Part shown: one piece after another, positions 32,959 to 44,941 of the stretch
Layout of the letters: every line of letters begins with the position of its first letter
Position numbering within the stretch: the stretch's first letter is position 1
Origin: Rosellinia necatrix
Taxonomy: Eukaryota > Ascomycota > Sordariomycetes > Xylariales > Xylariaceae
Assembly: GCA_021209875.1 (NCBI GenBank)
Contig: JAGYVD010000010.1
Location: 806,001-870,000, forward strand
Length of the DNA stretch: 64,000 bases
Direction: 5' to 3'
The notes under the pieces: generated by a model
Told to the model about the DNA's origin: nothing
Databases searched by the model: none
The model's input: only the letters and a program-made list of their open reading frames with translations
Program-made: the position numbers and the translations under genes

Positions 32959-35372
32959 CATACTGGCGCTGCTGTGGTTGTGGAGAATGGGAAATGGGAG
33001 ATGGAAGGCGAGTTTGCGACAGCGACAGCAACAGCGTCGATTGTCACACAGCTAGCTGATGGAACCCACTCACGCGACAGAAACACCATTGGTTGTAGCG
33101 AGGCAAGGTCCATCACAACAAGTCAGTTGCGTCTGCATTGTAGTACGCACGCACCTACCTACCCAAAGAGTAGGTACCTATACGTACCTTGCTAGGTACC
33201 TATGTACTTAAGTACCTACCTAATCTACACGTGTTGCCCCCGGCATACTGCTTCTAGAAGTAGTGTAGATGGCAGAAAGTTATCTACCAGTTCTCAGCCG
33301 CAGGTAGGCACTAACAAGGATACCCAAGGATATCATCAACAACTAGAAACAAGCTTGAAATCCACACAGAGTCTATCGTCAATATCAAAGGCCATTGGCC
33401 ACACCAGAAAAAACAAGCATGCTGGCTGTTCTAATCAACATGGCCCTAGATCCATATTCAGACCGAGCAGCCCGCAGATCTCATCACAGGCAGCCTCGAA
33501 ACGGAAGTAAACTGGCTGTAGGAAGATGAAGACGGATTTACAAGCACGAGATCTATGAACACTAGGTACAGAATCCCCCTCTCAAACCTTCAACCAAGCC
33601 CCGAATTCGCTACGCCATCCATGATTAGGCTCTCGGCTACACGTGTGCATGCCTACCTACGTAGTGAACGCGTGGCCCCAGCTCTCATCGTGCCCCTACA
33701 GCGGGAATATTCAGTGTGCAGGTAGAATTGGCTCACTGCCCGTTTAACCGTAAAAGCTAACGGTATCATACCGAATTCAACGAATATACCTTGCTACGTC
33801 ACATACAAAAGGCTACACACAAGAGGAGACACCAGAGGATAAACCATGGACGCACTAGAGACTGCCTTTCAGAAGGCTATGTAGTCGAGAGCTCCATGTA
33901 TGCTATAGTTATGCCCTGCAATAGTGACCTTAGCTGGCTTTCGGCCAGATTCAGGTTGGAAGTGGTTCCCATTCCCGAACCAGCCTGGCAAAACCCACCC
34001 CATCTGTACTGCAGTTGAGCCGCATATTGACTACTGTTCATACCAACTGCTATTATAGGGGCCATGGCACTAGGGCCTACTATAAAACTCTCTCTGTGCT
34101 TCGATTCAGCGCCTCATTGCCGGCTGGATTAGGGAGATGGCAGGTTAGTTAAGTGAAGCTGGCTGAAAATATGGTTACTAGCTACATGAGTAAGGTTTGC
34201 TGGAATAAACTTAAGCGTTCGACTTTATTGACTTCCTTCCACGCCTTCCTTTCACGCTTCTAATCCATATTACAGGCTTTGGTGGTACGGGTGGCTCAGC
34301 AGCTTCATAGCCTTCCTTGGCATGCCCTGCTGTATGCAGCCAAAACTTCTCCATATAACGGGGTATTTACCTAACTACCGTAAGTCCACCAGTAGAGAGG
34401 ACGGAAATGACCCCTCAGAGATACTCACACTAACTTCCCCAGGTCCTAATAAGGGTATCTAACCGTTAATGTGAGAAATCCACACCTGGCGAGGCCATCC
34501 GGCTGGAAGGAAACGTCACTAATTCATTTTCAAAAGTTGATAAATTATGAACCTCGGAAATCCCCGTCAGTTTCTTAAGGCTAGTGCTGTACACTAGCAA
34601 AACCCCTTTAAGCTCTGACTTGATGGCGGAAACAGCTCAGGTGCTAGCGTCTAGTAGCAACTTGAGGTCAATTCATTTATCTCACTTGTTGTTAGTTATC
34701 ACCACGCCAGCTTTTGAACAGAGAGAAGAACATGGATAGGTAAGTAGGTAGGTGCTTAGTAGCTTGTACCTAGGATGGCCAATTGAGGACTCCCAGTTGT
34801 ACAGCATAGTCCAGGGGCTGTGCACAGGTTCCTGTCCACAGAGGGGCAGCCTCTCGCGGCCAATCCACTCGACCGACGAACTCCACAGTTAGGCCCTTCA
34901 CAGGGCAGACCAGACCCTTTGAGCCCTAGCATACCTACCTTACTGGGTCAAGCACTTAGTTCGTTGCTGCATAGCCGATTCTCTCATGTACATCTGCAAC
35001 CTTTCCACTGAGTTAACTACCTACTACCTGGCAGTAAGAGATCTCATAGTGGGCCTCATACCTACCCGTTCAAGTTCCCTGACTAAGTACTTACCTAGGT
35101 ACCTATAGGCCCTAAGTGCTTGGGAGTAGATAAACACTTCCCCAAGTGTTCCATGAGCTTACGTATATACAACGGGCGTGTATACAGTAGGATGCATGCA
35201 TGTAGGTATGCACTCGGGGACCTGAATAAGGTAGGCCCTAGCGGCGCCTGCTAGAGGTACAATTTTGGTCCCTACCAGCCTCACCAAGCCGCTAACACAT
35301 TACCTACTGCATTCTATTTTCCTCTTAGACAAACACCCGTTCCTTTTTCTGGTTCCCTTTTCTGCCTTCAAC

Positions 35373-35403
35373 ACTCACTCACTCACTCACTCACTCGCTC
35401 ACT
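35373..35403 (+). repeat. (ACTC)n microsatellite
   Basis: About seven tandem ACTC units with one substitution. Confidence 0.9.
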
Positions 35404-36080
35404 TTCAGGTCTGTTCAACCACCTCCTCATTTATTTTGTGGTCCCTTCGTTCCCTCGCTTGTTTCTCGTCATTGTCGTACATTCTGCATTTCCCAATTCA
35501 AAAAATTACATCATCCTGGCGCTGGGTTCCGATTATGATACGAGGGTTGGACAGTTGGACATGCTGTTTGCCTCTCGCTAAATAAATAGCGTTGCATGCC
35601 GCCTCCCGCCTGACCAAGCCATCAAAGCATCTTGCCTAGGTCGGTATCTAAACTTGGCTTAGACACGGTACGGCTGTACTTCCCGCTAGCATACAGCATA
35701 CATGCACACCTAATACCTGGCCTACATACACTGCTGGGCATTCACCACCTACCAAAATCTCGTGTTATGAGACATCGGGGACGAGAGGAGCCTTGGCTAA
35801 CCGGTTGACGACCTCCCGCATCACTCACTACTTCAACCTTCAAGTTACCTCTTGCGCGCGCGCACACGCCCCCTTCTCTCCCATCACCTTCCATCTACCA
35901 CGGAGTACTACTTTTACGCGTCTGCAGTGCAGCCGTCTCCAAGTGGTTCTTGATAACGACCGAATCGGCAGCCCACAAACAACAAAGCCCCTGCTTCATC
36001 CCCCGTCACAACTCAAACCCATCAGCCTGTTTCAGCTAACCCAAGACTGCCAAGTCGACGGGGCCAGGTCTTTTCATAGT

Positions 36081-36115
36081 AGCAGCCAGCAGCCCAGCAG
36101 CCCAGCAGCCCAGCC
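36081..36115 (+). repeat. 8-bp AGCAGCCC tandem repeat
   Basis: About four units of AGCAGCCC in the leader region of the UPF0658 gene. Confidence 0.85.
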
Positions 36116-36694
36116 AATCCTGGCGCCCTCGTGCAAGCCATCTCCCCCCCCCCCAGCCAAATTATAGCGACTCGCCAAACTCGCCAACTCTCTCGCCCGG
36201 CATCTCACCACTCCATCTTTCGCCAAGTCCTCATCATTAACTACTTCCAGCCACTCGTTTCCTCGTTTCTCTTCATTCCTCTTTTTTCCTCATCCGATCT
36301 TCCTTCGTTCTACTAGCAAGCTGCACCCTCCCTTATTGTTCTAGCCGACCGCGACACCTGCGCAGTCGCATCATCGGATCCACGCTCGTAGGTACAGGAC
36401 AAAGGGCTCGACAAACGCTCCTCCTCCTTTTGCCACCAGAGTCCGATTGAAAAAGCCGACTCCCAGCGCTCGGGGGTCCACGCCGCCGTCAAGCTGGATT
36501 TCAATCAGCAGAATCGGCCCTATCCGGCTGGAGACAACGCCGGATTCCATCAAATCCCCTCGCAGTCCTACCATCCATATTCCGTCGACCAGTTCCCGCC
36601 TCAGCCGGAGTACGACCAACAACAATACGCGCAATACCCCCAATACCAGACATCTCCCTCACAACCCCAGTACCTCAATAATCTCGACAATACC

Positions 36695-37897
36695 ATGGCT
36701 TCTGCCGCGCCCAGTCGGTGGACGGTGTTCAGAAAAGGGACCGTCGGCATCTTCACAAGAAGATGGCCTCGATGGTTTTTCTTGGCGATCATACTTCAGG
36801 CCATCGTTTGTATGGTGTTCGAAGCGTTAGTGCAATCCCGTGCCGCGGGCGACCTTCTCCAGCCGGACGTCAGGCTAACAGTTGCCCATCTAGATACACA
36901 TTTGCCCTCTTCCAGGGAGGCTTGAAGGATACGAGGGCGAAGCAGTACCAGATCGATGACATTCAATCACAGTTGAAGACCATCCCCACTTTCCTCGGTC
37001 TATTCATCTTGGGTTTCATATACGAAGTCATACTCGTTTGGGACGCCCTCATCGCAAAGAACACCATTCAAATCATCGGAGTGTGCATCGCCAACCTAGC
37101 CCTGCTTGTATACGGCGCCCTTCAAATTGATCAGATCAAAGAGGCCATCGACATTTTGAATGTCGAGAAAGTTTTCTGGAAATCAGATATCTGGGCCGAG
37201 ACCCGCGCCGAACTGATTGCCATTCCAGCCATCATTGGATTAATTACACTCGGCCTGAGTTTTATGGCTTGGAAGCTATATCAGGAATTCGCGTGGGATA
37301 TTCTGAAGCAAATAGGGGCTGACTACAGGATGAAGAAGCGGTTTCTACATTATCAGGTATGTTAATCCGTTGCCCTTTGTTATGGGTCGATACTGACGTC
37401 TGCCGCAGGTTTACATCGCCCTGTTGAAATTCGATTTCTTCTTTTTCGTCGGCTTTACGATCCAATTCCTCGTAGTTGTTGGTGGCCGGTCGAAAGTCGA
37501 GTTCGGGTTGACTGCAGCCGCTATCCCCGTTACTATCGCCATTCTCCTTTGCGCCGCATGGTCTACGCGTCGTGAGTGGAAGCTGGGCATGTGGATTGTC
37601 GGGGTTCTCTACCTCGGGGGCCTGACCTATTTCATCTACAAGCTTGCACGCATTTATACCCCATCGCAGCAGCAGGCCTACAAACCTGTTCAAAAGTCCT
37701 TGACTACGTTTGCAGTGCTGACCATCGTACTCATCATTTTGACCATCATCAATGCGTTTGTGTGTTTATTCAACTTCGGCCACGGCCTCAAACAGCATCT
37801 TCAGACGCCGCGACAAGAAATTGACAAGGATCAGGCCAGTTACTCGATGCACGACGTTAAACAGCCCCAGCTACCCAGTCGGATGACGATCGACTGA
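36695..37897 (+). CDS. UPF0658 Golgi-apparatus membrane protein family
   Basis: Three exons, 36695-36825, 36894-37356 and 37409-37897, give 360 residues from the first available ATG. The protein is a polytopic membrane protein with about seven hydrophobic segments. Recognisable family stretches are SRWTVFRKGTVGIFTRRWPR before the first helix, GGLKDTRAKQYQIDDIQSQL with KTIPTFLGLFILGFIYE after it, and EFAWDILKQIGADYRMKKRF before LHYQVYIALLKFDFFFFVGF. The fission yeast homologue is annotated to the Golgi; its activity is unknown. The first intron (GTTAGT donor, GGCTAACA branch) restores the VFEAYTFALFQGGL junction. The upstream in-phase frame is Gln/Tyr-rich, like the cytoplasmic tails of relatives, so the true start may lie in an unseen upstream exon. 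Confidence 0.82.
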
Positions 37898-38807
37898 GTT
37901 GATAGGATAGGCCTGGATCCGATAGAGATGTACAAAAGCGACATGATTTGAAACGATTCTCCTAACACCATTCTATTTATTCAGATATCCGACCGTGGAG
38001 GGCGACACGGAATCATGGATCGAGACAAATTCGTCCAAAGAAACTGCAGAATCATTTCTCCTGGCGTTTCGGTAACTGTTTGGTCTTTTAGCCACCACCT
38101 TCCTTCGACGGCTAAGGATCGTTTTGCAAAAGCATATATTTGGGCCACCTCCGGTGCGCTGGCTCGGACTGGATACTGTTCAGACAGTAGATGGGAGCAC
38201 AGGAGATTTGGAGTGGAGGACCTCGGCGTGCGAAGCTCTAGGGAACGAAGGAACTTGGACAAGATAAATTTTCGTTTCGCATCATTCACGGTGCAGTGGC
38301 TTTCGGCCTTTGAATCTTGTAACGAGCGGGTTCGAGATATCACTGTCTTACGTACCAACGCCCACGAGCTCATCAGTTGTCTGATTTGTGGTATAGAGAT
38401 TTCCCGAAATATTCTTTTAATAGAGGAAAGTTACCCCGTGAACAAGTGGTTGATAATCATGAGTCTGGCATCATACGTAAGCATGTACAATATAGCAGGA
38501 CAATCGATTATCCGTCTGTCTAAAGAGTAAGTGGGAAAAGTAACACTGATCCGAAACACCCAGGCCCATTGGGTGCCTCCTCACCTTAAAGAGAACACTT
38601 CTTACTCCAAGCGCCCGACTCATACAAACAACAGAATGACTAACCATGAACCCCCCTCCCACCCTTCTCCCGACCTAAACAACCCGCATTAAACCACGCA
38701 AGAACCAGCTTCACTACCTGCTATGAATTTGACGCCAGAATAGTATGATCTCATTGTTCGCTTTATTGTACATAAAAAAAAAAATAAAAATAAAAATAAA
38801 AAACGCT
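37898..38807. other. Convergent intergenic spacer
   Basis: It holds an open frame of 171 codons on the plus strand (38015-38530), overlapped by another on the minus strand. Neither has recognisable motifs. An A-rich tract with TAAAAA units lies at 38774-38803, just after the RMD5 stop codon. Confidence 0.45.
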
Positions 38808-40177
38808 CTAAAGAATGATCTCCCTGGCGTCCTTGACGACGCCCTCGCTCGGGCAATAAGGGCACTTGTACCTGCTACCCTTAGCAAGTTTCTGCAGGCT
38901 CTCGCGGGCGAGGACGTGGCCGCAGGGGAGGATGACGGGGGGGTTCGCGTCGGTGGTCTGGCCGCGGCTGACGGGGCAGACGAAGATGGAGTGGTAGAGC
39001 ATGGAGCGGGGGAGGGGGGTCTCGAAGGCGAGCTCGTTCTGGGTCGTCCACTCCGTGTTCTTGGCCTTGTTGATGCCGGTCCACTTGACGAGCTTCGGGA
39101 GAGCGAGGGCGCCGGCGGTGGCGGCGACGTAGAGGGGGGGACTCGGCCGAGAGGCCAAGGAGGGAGCAGAACTCGCGCGTGAAGGAGGAGGAGACCTCGT
39201 CGAAGGCGAGGGAGATGTCGAAGATGGTCCGGTAGGGCGAGTCGCCGAGGTTGGGCGAGTACACGATGGCGCAGCTGAGGCGCTGGATCTCGCGCAGGTG
39301 CCGCTGCTGGAAGCGCACGAAGTTCTCGCGCGCGTACTTGAGGGCCCCCGCGACGCCGTTGTCCATCGTCGCCGGCAGGCCGTTCACCAGCGGGCCCTTA
39401 AATAGCCAAATAAACTGTAGCTTGCATAGCTCGAACTCCAAGTTGGAACCGCGGGCCTCGAGCTCGACCGAGTTGTCCCTCGCCCATCGGATAGCGGGGT
39501 GGAGGTCGCGCTGCTTCAGCGAGGTTAGGATCGAATACATGCCGGCGAATTTCTCCTGGAGGGCCAGGGACTGGAACGCCATGAGATCCGACGGTATGTC
39601 TGCGTCGGTTATCATGGCGTCGGGGGCCGTGTCGGGACGGGATGCTGGCGTCGAGGGCGGTGGGTGTCGGGTGGATGAGGACGACTGAGAGGTCTCGCTC
39701 TGTGGCTGCGCTTCTCCTATGAACGTAGACGCTACTCCGAACTGCCCCTCGCGTAGCAGATGCATGGCAATGGCGCGATTTATCAGAGCCGTCTGTGAAT
39801 CCATGGGGTCATGATCTGTGGGGAGCGTCCCCTTCGTATCCTTAAAGGCCTTGGTGAGGGCTTTATGAAAGGCATTCTGGCTCTTGTGTACCCTCCCCAG
39901 GTCGCTATTGATAGCGTCGAGTTGGGCTCTGACGGGGTTTTGCAGCTTCGTAAGGGCCAAACTCGTAGTGTGCGGATCATTTGCTATACAACGAAGGTCA
40001 GCCGGTGCGTGGGATGACGCAGGCTCGAGGTGTAGCGTGAGCCCAAATACCTGCAGCAACCTCTTCCCTCGCGCTCACGAGGAAGTCTATCAGCCTGTCC
40101 ACATCTTCCACGGCCCCGGTCAACTTGCTCGCCTGGTTGAATCTCCTCAGCTCCTTCTGTAGCTCCAACAACGACAT
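38808..40177 (-). CDS. RMD5: RMD5/GID2, RING subunit of the GID (CTLH) ubiquitin ligase, one frame break
   Basis: Two exons, 40051-40177 and 38808-39983, give 433 residues once a single extra base in the G7 run at 39134-39140 (C7 on the coding strand) is discounted. The N-terminus MSLLELQKELRRFNQASKL matches the family. A LisH-like segment (LINRAIAMHLLREGQFGVAS) and CTLH region (EKFAGMYSILTSLKQRDLHP, then NSVELEARGSNLEFELCKLQ) follow. The C-terminal RING variant is CPVSRGQTT through LPCGHVLARESLQ to YKCPYCP. Rmd5 is the catalytic RING partner of Fyv10/Gid9 and targets gluconeogenic enzymes for proteasomal degradation. The break falls exactly between LLGLSAES and PLYVAATAGALALP, which are contiguous in relatives. 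The 3' third of the gene is much more GC-rich than the 5' part. Confidence 0.88.
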
Positions 40178-41373
40178 CGTTCCCAGTCGCGACAGCAGGC
40201 AGGGTCCTGAAGCCGAATGTCAAAGCTCAGGCCGAGGCGTGGGGGTTGTGCGAATCCGTCGACAGTCGAGGCGTTGAAGAAGCCAGGGATACGGTCGTTC
40301 GTGGTAGTAGTAATCGCGTGGACCTAACCTTGTTGGCCTCTAACACTACGGCAGCATACAAGTGGCGGATATAGGGTTATCCAAGACATCGATGCCCCGC
40401 GGTGTGTCGGGTGTCTGGGGCGGTTGGTGTATGTATGTATGTATGTATGTATGTATGCGGGTGCTCTCCGGGCTCGGCGTTTTCGCTTGATGAAAGGGAT
40501 GTTGGCCTGCTATCCCGTTGCGCTCTGTGCGTGCCTTAACAGTGGCAGAGCACGCTTCCTTTCTTTCTGTTTCTCTCTCTTTCTCGTAGCCTACGGGATG
40601 AAGTATAAGGAAGGAAAAGAAGAGACGAGACGTCAAGTTTCAGAGTTGGAAATGAGGTTACAATTACCTACCTACTGAGAAGATCGGGTGAGCTACTACC
40701 TGCCCAAGTTAGGTACTTACCTAGGTAGTTAGCGTTAGATAGTCGGGTGCAGCACCTAACATACCTACAGGTACCTAACTAGATAGGTTAGATTATTACT
40801 TAAAGAGGTTAGTTTTCAAATATGGGCCCCCCCAGGCGCCCATAGATGAGGAAGCAATTACCTAATATCATACATTATGATACATGCTCCTAAGTAGGTA
40901 AGTACGTATCCTTCCATTAGCACTTCACCTAATTACCAGTCTGCTACCAGTATTCCCCAATTCTGGGGAGGGACAATGACGCATTAGCTACCTCTCATTT
41001 CATACGCCAAGTGGACGCCGAAAGGCTTCCCCAGCATTCAGGGGCCTGATCTCTCGTTACGTAGTAGGTACAGCACACTGCACCGTAGCACCCATCCACC
41101 CAACCCAGTACCCAGTCGACCTACCTCGGTACCAAGACCAACGTATTCCCGGGTTGTTTTCTTGCCGCTCTCTTCAACTGCTAGTGTTTAATGGGTTCAA
41201 TACACAATAGCTTGGACGGATAAGCGGCTGATGACAGCTCGGACCATTTCCCTCCTTCCGCAATCTAAGGCTTCATCTCTACGCCATCCCAATTACTAGG
41301 AAACTACCTGCTATGCCCTGTACACCATGAACCATCGCGGCCGTCGATCCGGCTGTCGTACTTGGAACGAGCC
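40178..41373. other. Divergent promoter region between RMD5 and the STB6-like gene
   Basis: About 1.2 kb. A (TATG)n microsatellite lies at about 40,428-40,457. Clusters of TAGGTAC/GTACCTA motifs lie at 40,705-40,800. No coding exon is seen. Confidence 0.6.
40428..40457 (+). repeat. (TATG)n microsatellite
   Basis: About seven TATG units, some 0.25 kb upstream of the RMD5 start. Confidence 0.9.
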
Positions 41374-44119
41374 ATGTCGTTGAAAAATACCGTGTCCCAT
41401 AGTGATGAATCAAGACACCGTCAAGACGAGGATGCCGCGATTATGAGAGCTCTATCCTATAGTGGCGATCGCTCATCTCAAACCCAGACGCCTTCCGACT
41501 CGAAACAAACCCTTGCGTCGGAGCAAGCAGCCTCGCCCGGATCCCCTCAGCTCCGTCATGTAGTAATTCCGGATCCCGTTGCCTTTAGGTACGCTGCAAG
41601 GCCCAACAAGTAAGCAAGCAAGCAAGCAGGGCATGGCTAATCTCTACCCTACTAGGTACCTGGAAGAGGACAAGTGTGTTCAAGTCGTCGAGCGCAAAGC
41701 CGAGCTCACAGGATACGAGCTATACCTAGTCGAACAATGGGCTTGCTCCCGCCAATCGCCAACTCTCGTCATCGTTACATATACCGGAGATACAAACAAC
41801 CACAGGGTTGTGGTCGGCGTGCTATCAGTCCCTGCAGATGAGAAGGCGTGGTCCCCCCGCCTCCGTGTCTACTTTAAAGCCATCCACCAGTTCCATGCAC
41901 GGCCGAGAGATACTCCGTTGGGCGAGTTGATGGTAACGAATCTTAGTAGTTTTCCCTCTGCTCTAACCGTCATCTCCGTGCCCGGCGGAAATATTAAGAA
42001 TCAGCGGCGCACCTTCATCGTGAATGAGAATCTCAAGAGGTTAGGTTGCTCGGGGCGGTCTGGCATAACTCTATCTGAACCTATACCCGCTGCCAAGGCA
42101 AAGTTTCATCAACTCTACAAAACAAACGACAAGGTGTCCATTGAGGAGGCCGTTATCGAGCTGGTCAAGTTCTGCCAAGTTGCCCTCTACCTCTTTGGCA
42201 AGCTTGACCAGGTATATATCGATGGGCTACTTTGTGATGTGACTGAAACTTCCATTGGCGATTGGTGGACCGAGTTTGGAGTCGAGTATTTCAACGTAGA
42301 ACCTACAGACGGTATACTTGGGCCCACCACCGTAGCCGCATTGCTCGGTCTGCTGTGGGGGGCGAGGAACAGGTTGAGCTACTCGAGTGCGCCGGTCCCA
42401 AAAGATGTGTTCGAAATAGACACTTTCGAGAAAGGTATCTCACATTTCCAGAAATATCACAAGTTCGAAAGAACAAGGAGACTTGATCGTCAAACTATGC
42501 ATAAATTGCATACCATTACTGCTAAGGCTGCAGCTGGCGAAGGATGGGGCGTACAAAAAGCAGTCAAATCCACAGTCACAGACATAGGCGGCAAGCGGGG
42601 CGAAATGGTCCTAGGAATGGTTGGTAGTCGCGACAAAGGTGGCATTGGCGACATAGAAACAACTGATCTCGACCGTTTGATTGGCCTAGTCACGGGAGAG
42701 CGCGCCAAATGGCTCTGGCACGGCAAGCCTAAGCGCACACCCGCCCTTGACCACGAAAAGTCCGGTCCTAATATGATTTTGCTTGGTAAAGAGGACCTCA
42801 GGACATCGATAGATGACGATGTTGACCACCGTCGGAGGGAAGACTCTCCAGCTATATATTCGACACCCGCTCATGGCTCTACGGCTAGTGTAACTGATAG
42901 TCCTGGGGATAGAGATGTGATGCGCCGAGGGATGTTCAAGAGTGTTGCACGTGATGCCCGATCGGGCCTTGGTCGAATCAAGGATGCCATGACAAGCGGC
43001 AGCGGGCTACGAGGCCATGTGAGTCGGCCATCGCGAGACGAGTCTTCCGAGTTTGCTCTCAATAACTCCCAACATTCGTTTCTGTCTAGTACATCGGCAG
43101 GCTTTGTCAATAGTCCAGCACAGCTCCCTGGCTCCGCTCAAATTAGTAGAGCCTTCACATGGAAGATTAAGCCGGAAGAATATTCAAACGCAGTCAAAAA
43201 GGACAAAGACCTCTCCGCCATCGTGTCCCCGATTAGCGCGGTAGTCGCAGACGAGACATCAGCTCCCGAATTGCGGATGCCCTCCCGAATCAACGATACG
43301 ATTCAGAAGCTGACTTCTCACGAAAAGAGGCAGGCCTCCCAATCCCAGACCCAAGAGAATTCTACCATAGTAGATCCGTCTGTAACTGGGTCAGTCACGG
43401 GCGAGCCTACAGGGGGGATCGAACATTCTCAGTCAGCAACACCCCATACAACTGATGCATCGTTGTGCTTGCATCGAAGGTATAGCATTACTGGTACCCG
43501 ACCATTCCTCAACCCCCCGCTAGCAGAAGCTCGTTGGCCTCGTAGGCTATCATTCGGGGATGCTGAAGAAGCCGTTCTCAAATGGGACGAGGTGGCAGAC
43601 TTCACTAATGCAGAAGGCATCGATAGCGACATGAAGGGCAAAAACAAGTTGCAACTTCTTGAGATAGCGCAAGCTATGCACTTGAGGGTTATCGACATTG
43701 AAAAGAATGTCGAGCCCTGGGTCAGCCGCAAGATACAAGATATTAAGAAGACCAGTGAGAGCTACTCCTGTCAATTGGATGAGCTACAGACCATGTACCA
43801 AAAATCATCTTCTATGTTCCAACAGGCACACCATGGTTACCAAGCGATAGCTGCAGAGCACAGAGAGCATCTCACCGAGGCGCTCAATCGAGTCGACGGG
43901 GGGGCAGCGAAGCTAGAGTATGAGATAACGGTACTGTTGTCAAGAGTGCAAGAGGTAGAAGATAGTGCCGCGCAATTCGAAATCCAGGTGGAAGAGGTTG
44001 AGCAGAGGGCCGAGGAACTAAAAGCTCAACTGGAGCAGGAGAGCTGGTTGCACTGGGCCGTAAGAACATTGACGGGCGTAGGAACGGGCCCAAACATCAC
44101 GAGACCACGGCAACGATGA
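41374..44119 (+). CDS. STB6: STB6-like protein (Sin3-binding protein family)
   Basis: Two exons, 41374-41588 and 41656-44119, give 892 residues. The intron joins VIPDPVAFR to YLEEDKCVQVVERKAEL, the signature start of the STB6-like N-terminal domain, which continues LTGYELYLVEQWACSRQSPT and VIVTYTGD. A region with VEEAVIELVKFCQ-like helices and DGILGPTTVAALLGLLWGARN follows. The middle (about 440-640) is Ser/Thr-rich and disordered. The last 200 residues form coiled coil (LEIAQAMHLRVIDIEKNVEP onward, heptads to the end). Yeast Stb6 was found as a binder of the Sin3 histone deacetylase scaffold; its role in filamentous fungi is unclear. Nuclear location is inferred. The start ATG could have a further upstream exon, but none is needed. 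Confidence 0.72.
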
Positions 44120-44941
44120 GCAAGCATTTACATCCAGCCTTTTTCTTCGTTTCCCCCCTGTTTATTTAGTTGTCTTTTATTCCTTTAATTTCTCTCGCTT
44201 TTTCCTTCTTTAATTTGGTACCCTTCTGTACGAATTTTTTGGGGGAGCAGTTTCCCTCTATTGTGGGTAGGTCACACTCTGTCAATTGGGATCTAAGTAT
44301 ATTGGCATATAGAAGCATGGTTTGGCGCATGTCTTAACTCTAGATAGATTGGTGGCTTGCTTTGGAGACAGATACCCAAACCGCATTATAGACACTATTT
44401 TTGTGGCTATTTCCTTTGACAAGTAGATTTTGAAGGCTCTATTATAAATGTGTCGGCGGTTGGGTACTTCGGTACCGAGATTAAGGCTCAGTTACCTAGG
44501 TACTTATTTACCCAATAGGTAGACACCCCACCTCCCCTTGTGTCCCTTCAGTTGTTAGAAACCTTAGTCATGTAGGCGTTATGGGTTGGTGAGACTGATG
44601 ATGAAAACCACGTGACAAAAATTCTAGGCTGGTCGGAATTATCGGGGCATATCCGATACCTAGTACGTAGTACTTCGTACGTACCAGTAGTGACTCGCAG
44701 CGAAAATAAAGATGCCGGAGGTACTTTACAGGCTACTTCGGTAGATAACCACTTAGACTTGCCCAAAAACAGCCAGCAATAGACATTACCTACCAGCACT
44801 TTCTCCCACCCAATTCTTTCCGAACCAACCCTCACTCATACCTTTTCCCTCCAGTGCCATCCAATCACTTCGTCTATATCTCTCCCACTCGTAGCATTCC
44901 GAGTAATTATTTGGCCAATCCCCTCTCGGCGCTCCCTAAGA
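44120..44941. other. Intergenic spacer
   Basis: It follows the STB6-like stop with a T-rich 3' region. A near-palindrome built on GTACGTA/TACGTAC lies at about 44,661-44,686, with TACCTAGG-type motifs around 44,490-44,525. It is the promoter of the LETM1 gene. Confidence 0.55.

Larger units (their letters stand above)
32959..36694. other. Longest intergenic spacer in the window (3.7 kb)
   Basis: No gene is supported. Many TAGGTACCTA-like motifs occur (33,150-33,230; 34,735-34,775; 35,085-35,115). An (ACTC)n run lies at about 35,373-35,403 and a CAGCAGCC repeat at about 36,081-36,115. The last 280 bp are an open Gln/Tyr/Pro-rich frame in phase with the next gene but without an ATG (see findings). 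Confidence 0.5.

Noticed and set aside
38015..38530. 171-codon plus-strand frame after the UPF0658 gene
   Set aside because: It has a real ATG but no recognised motif and an overlapping antisense frame; its length is within chance for this composition.
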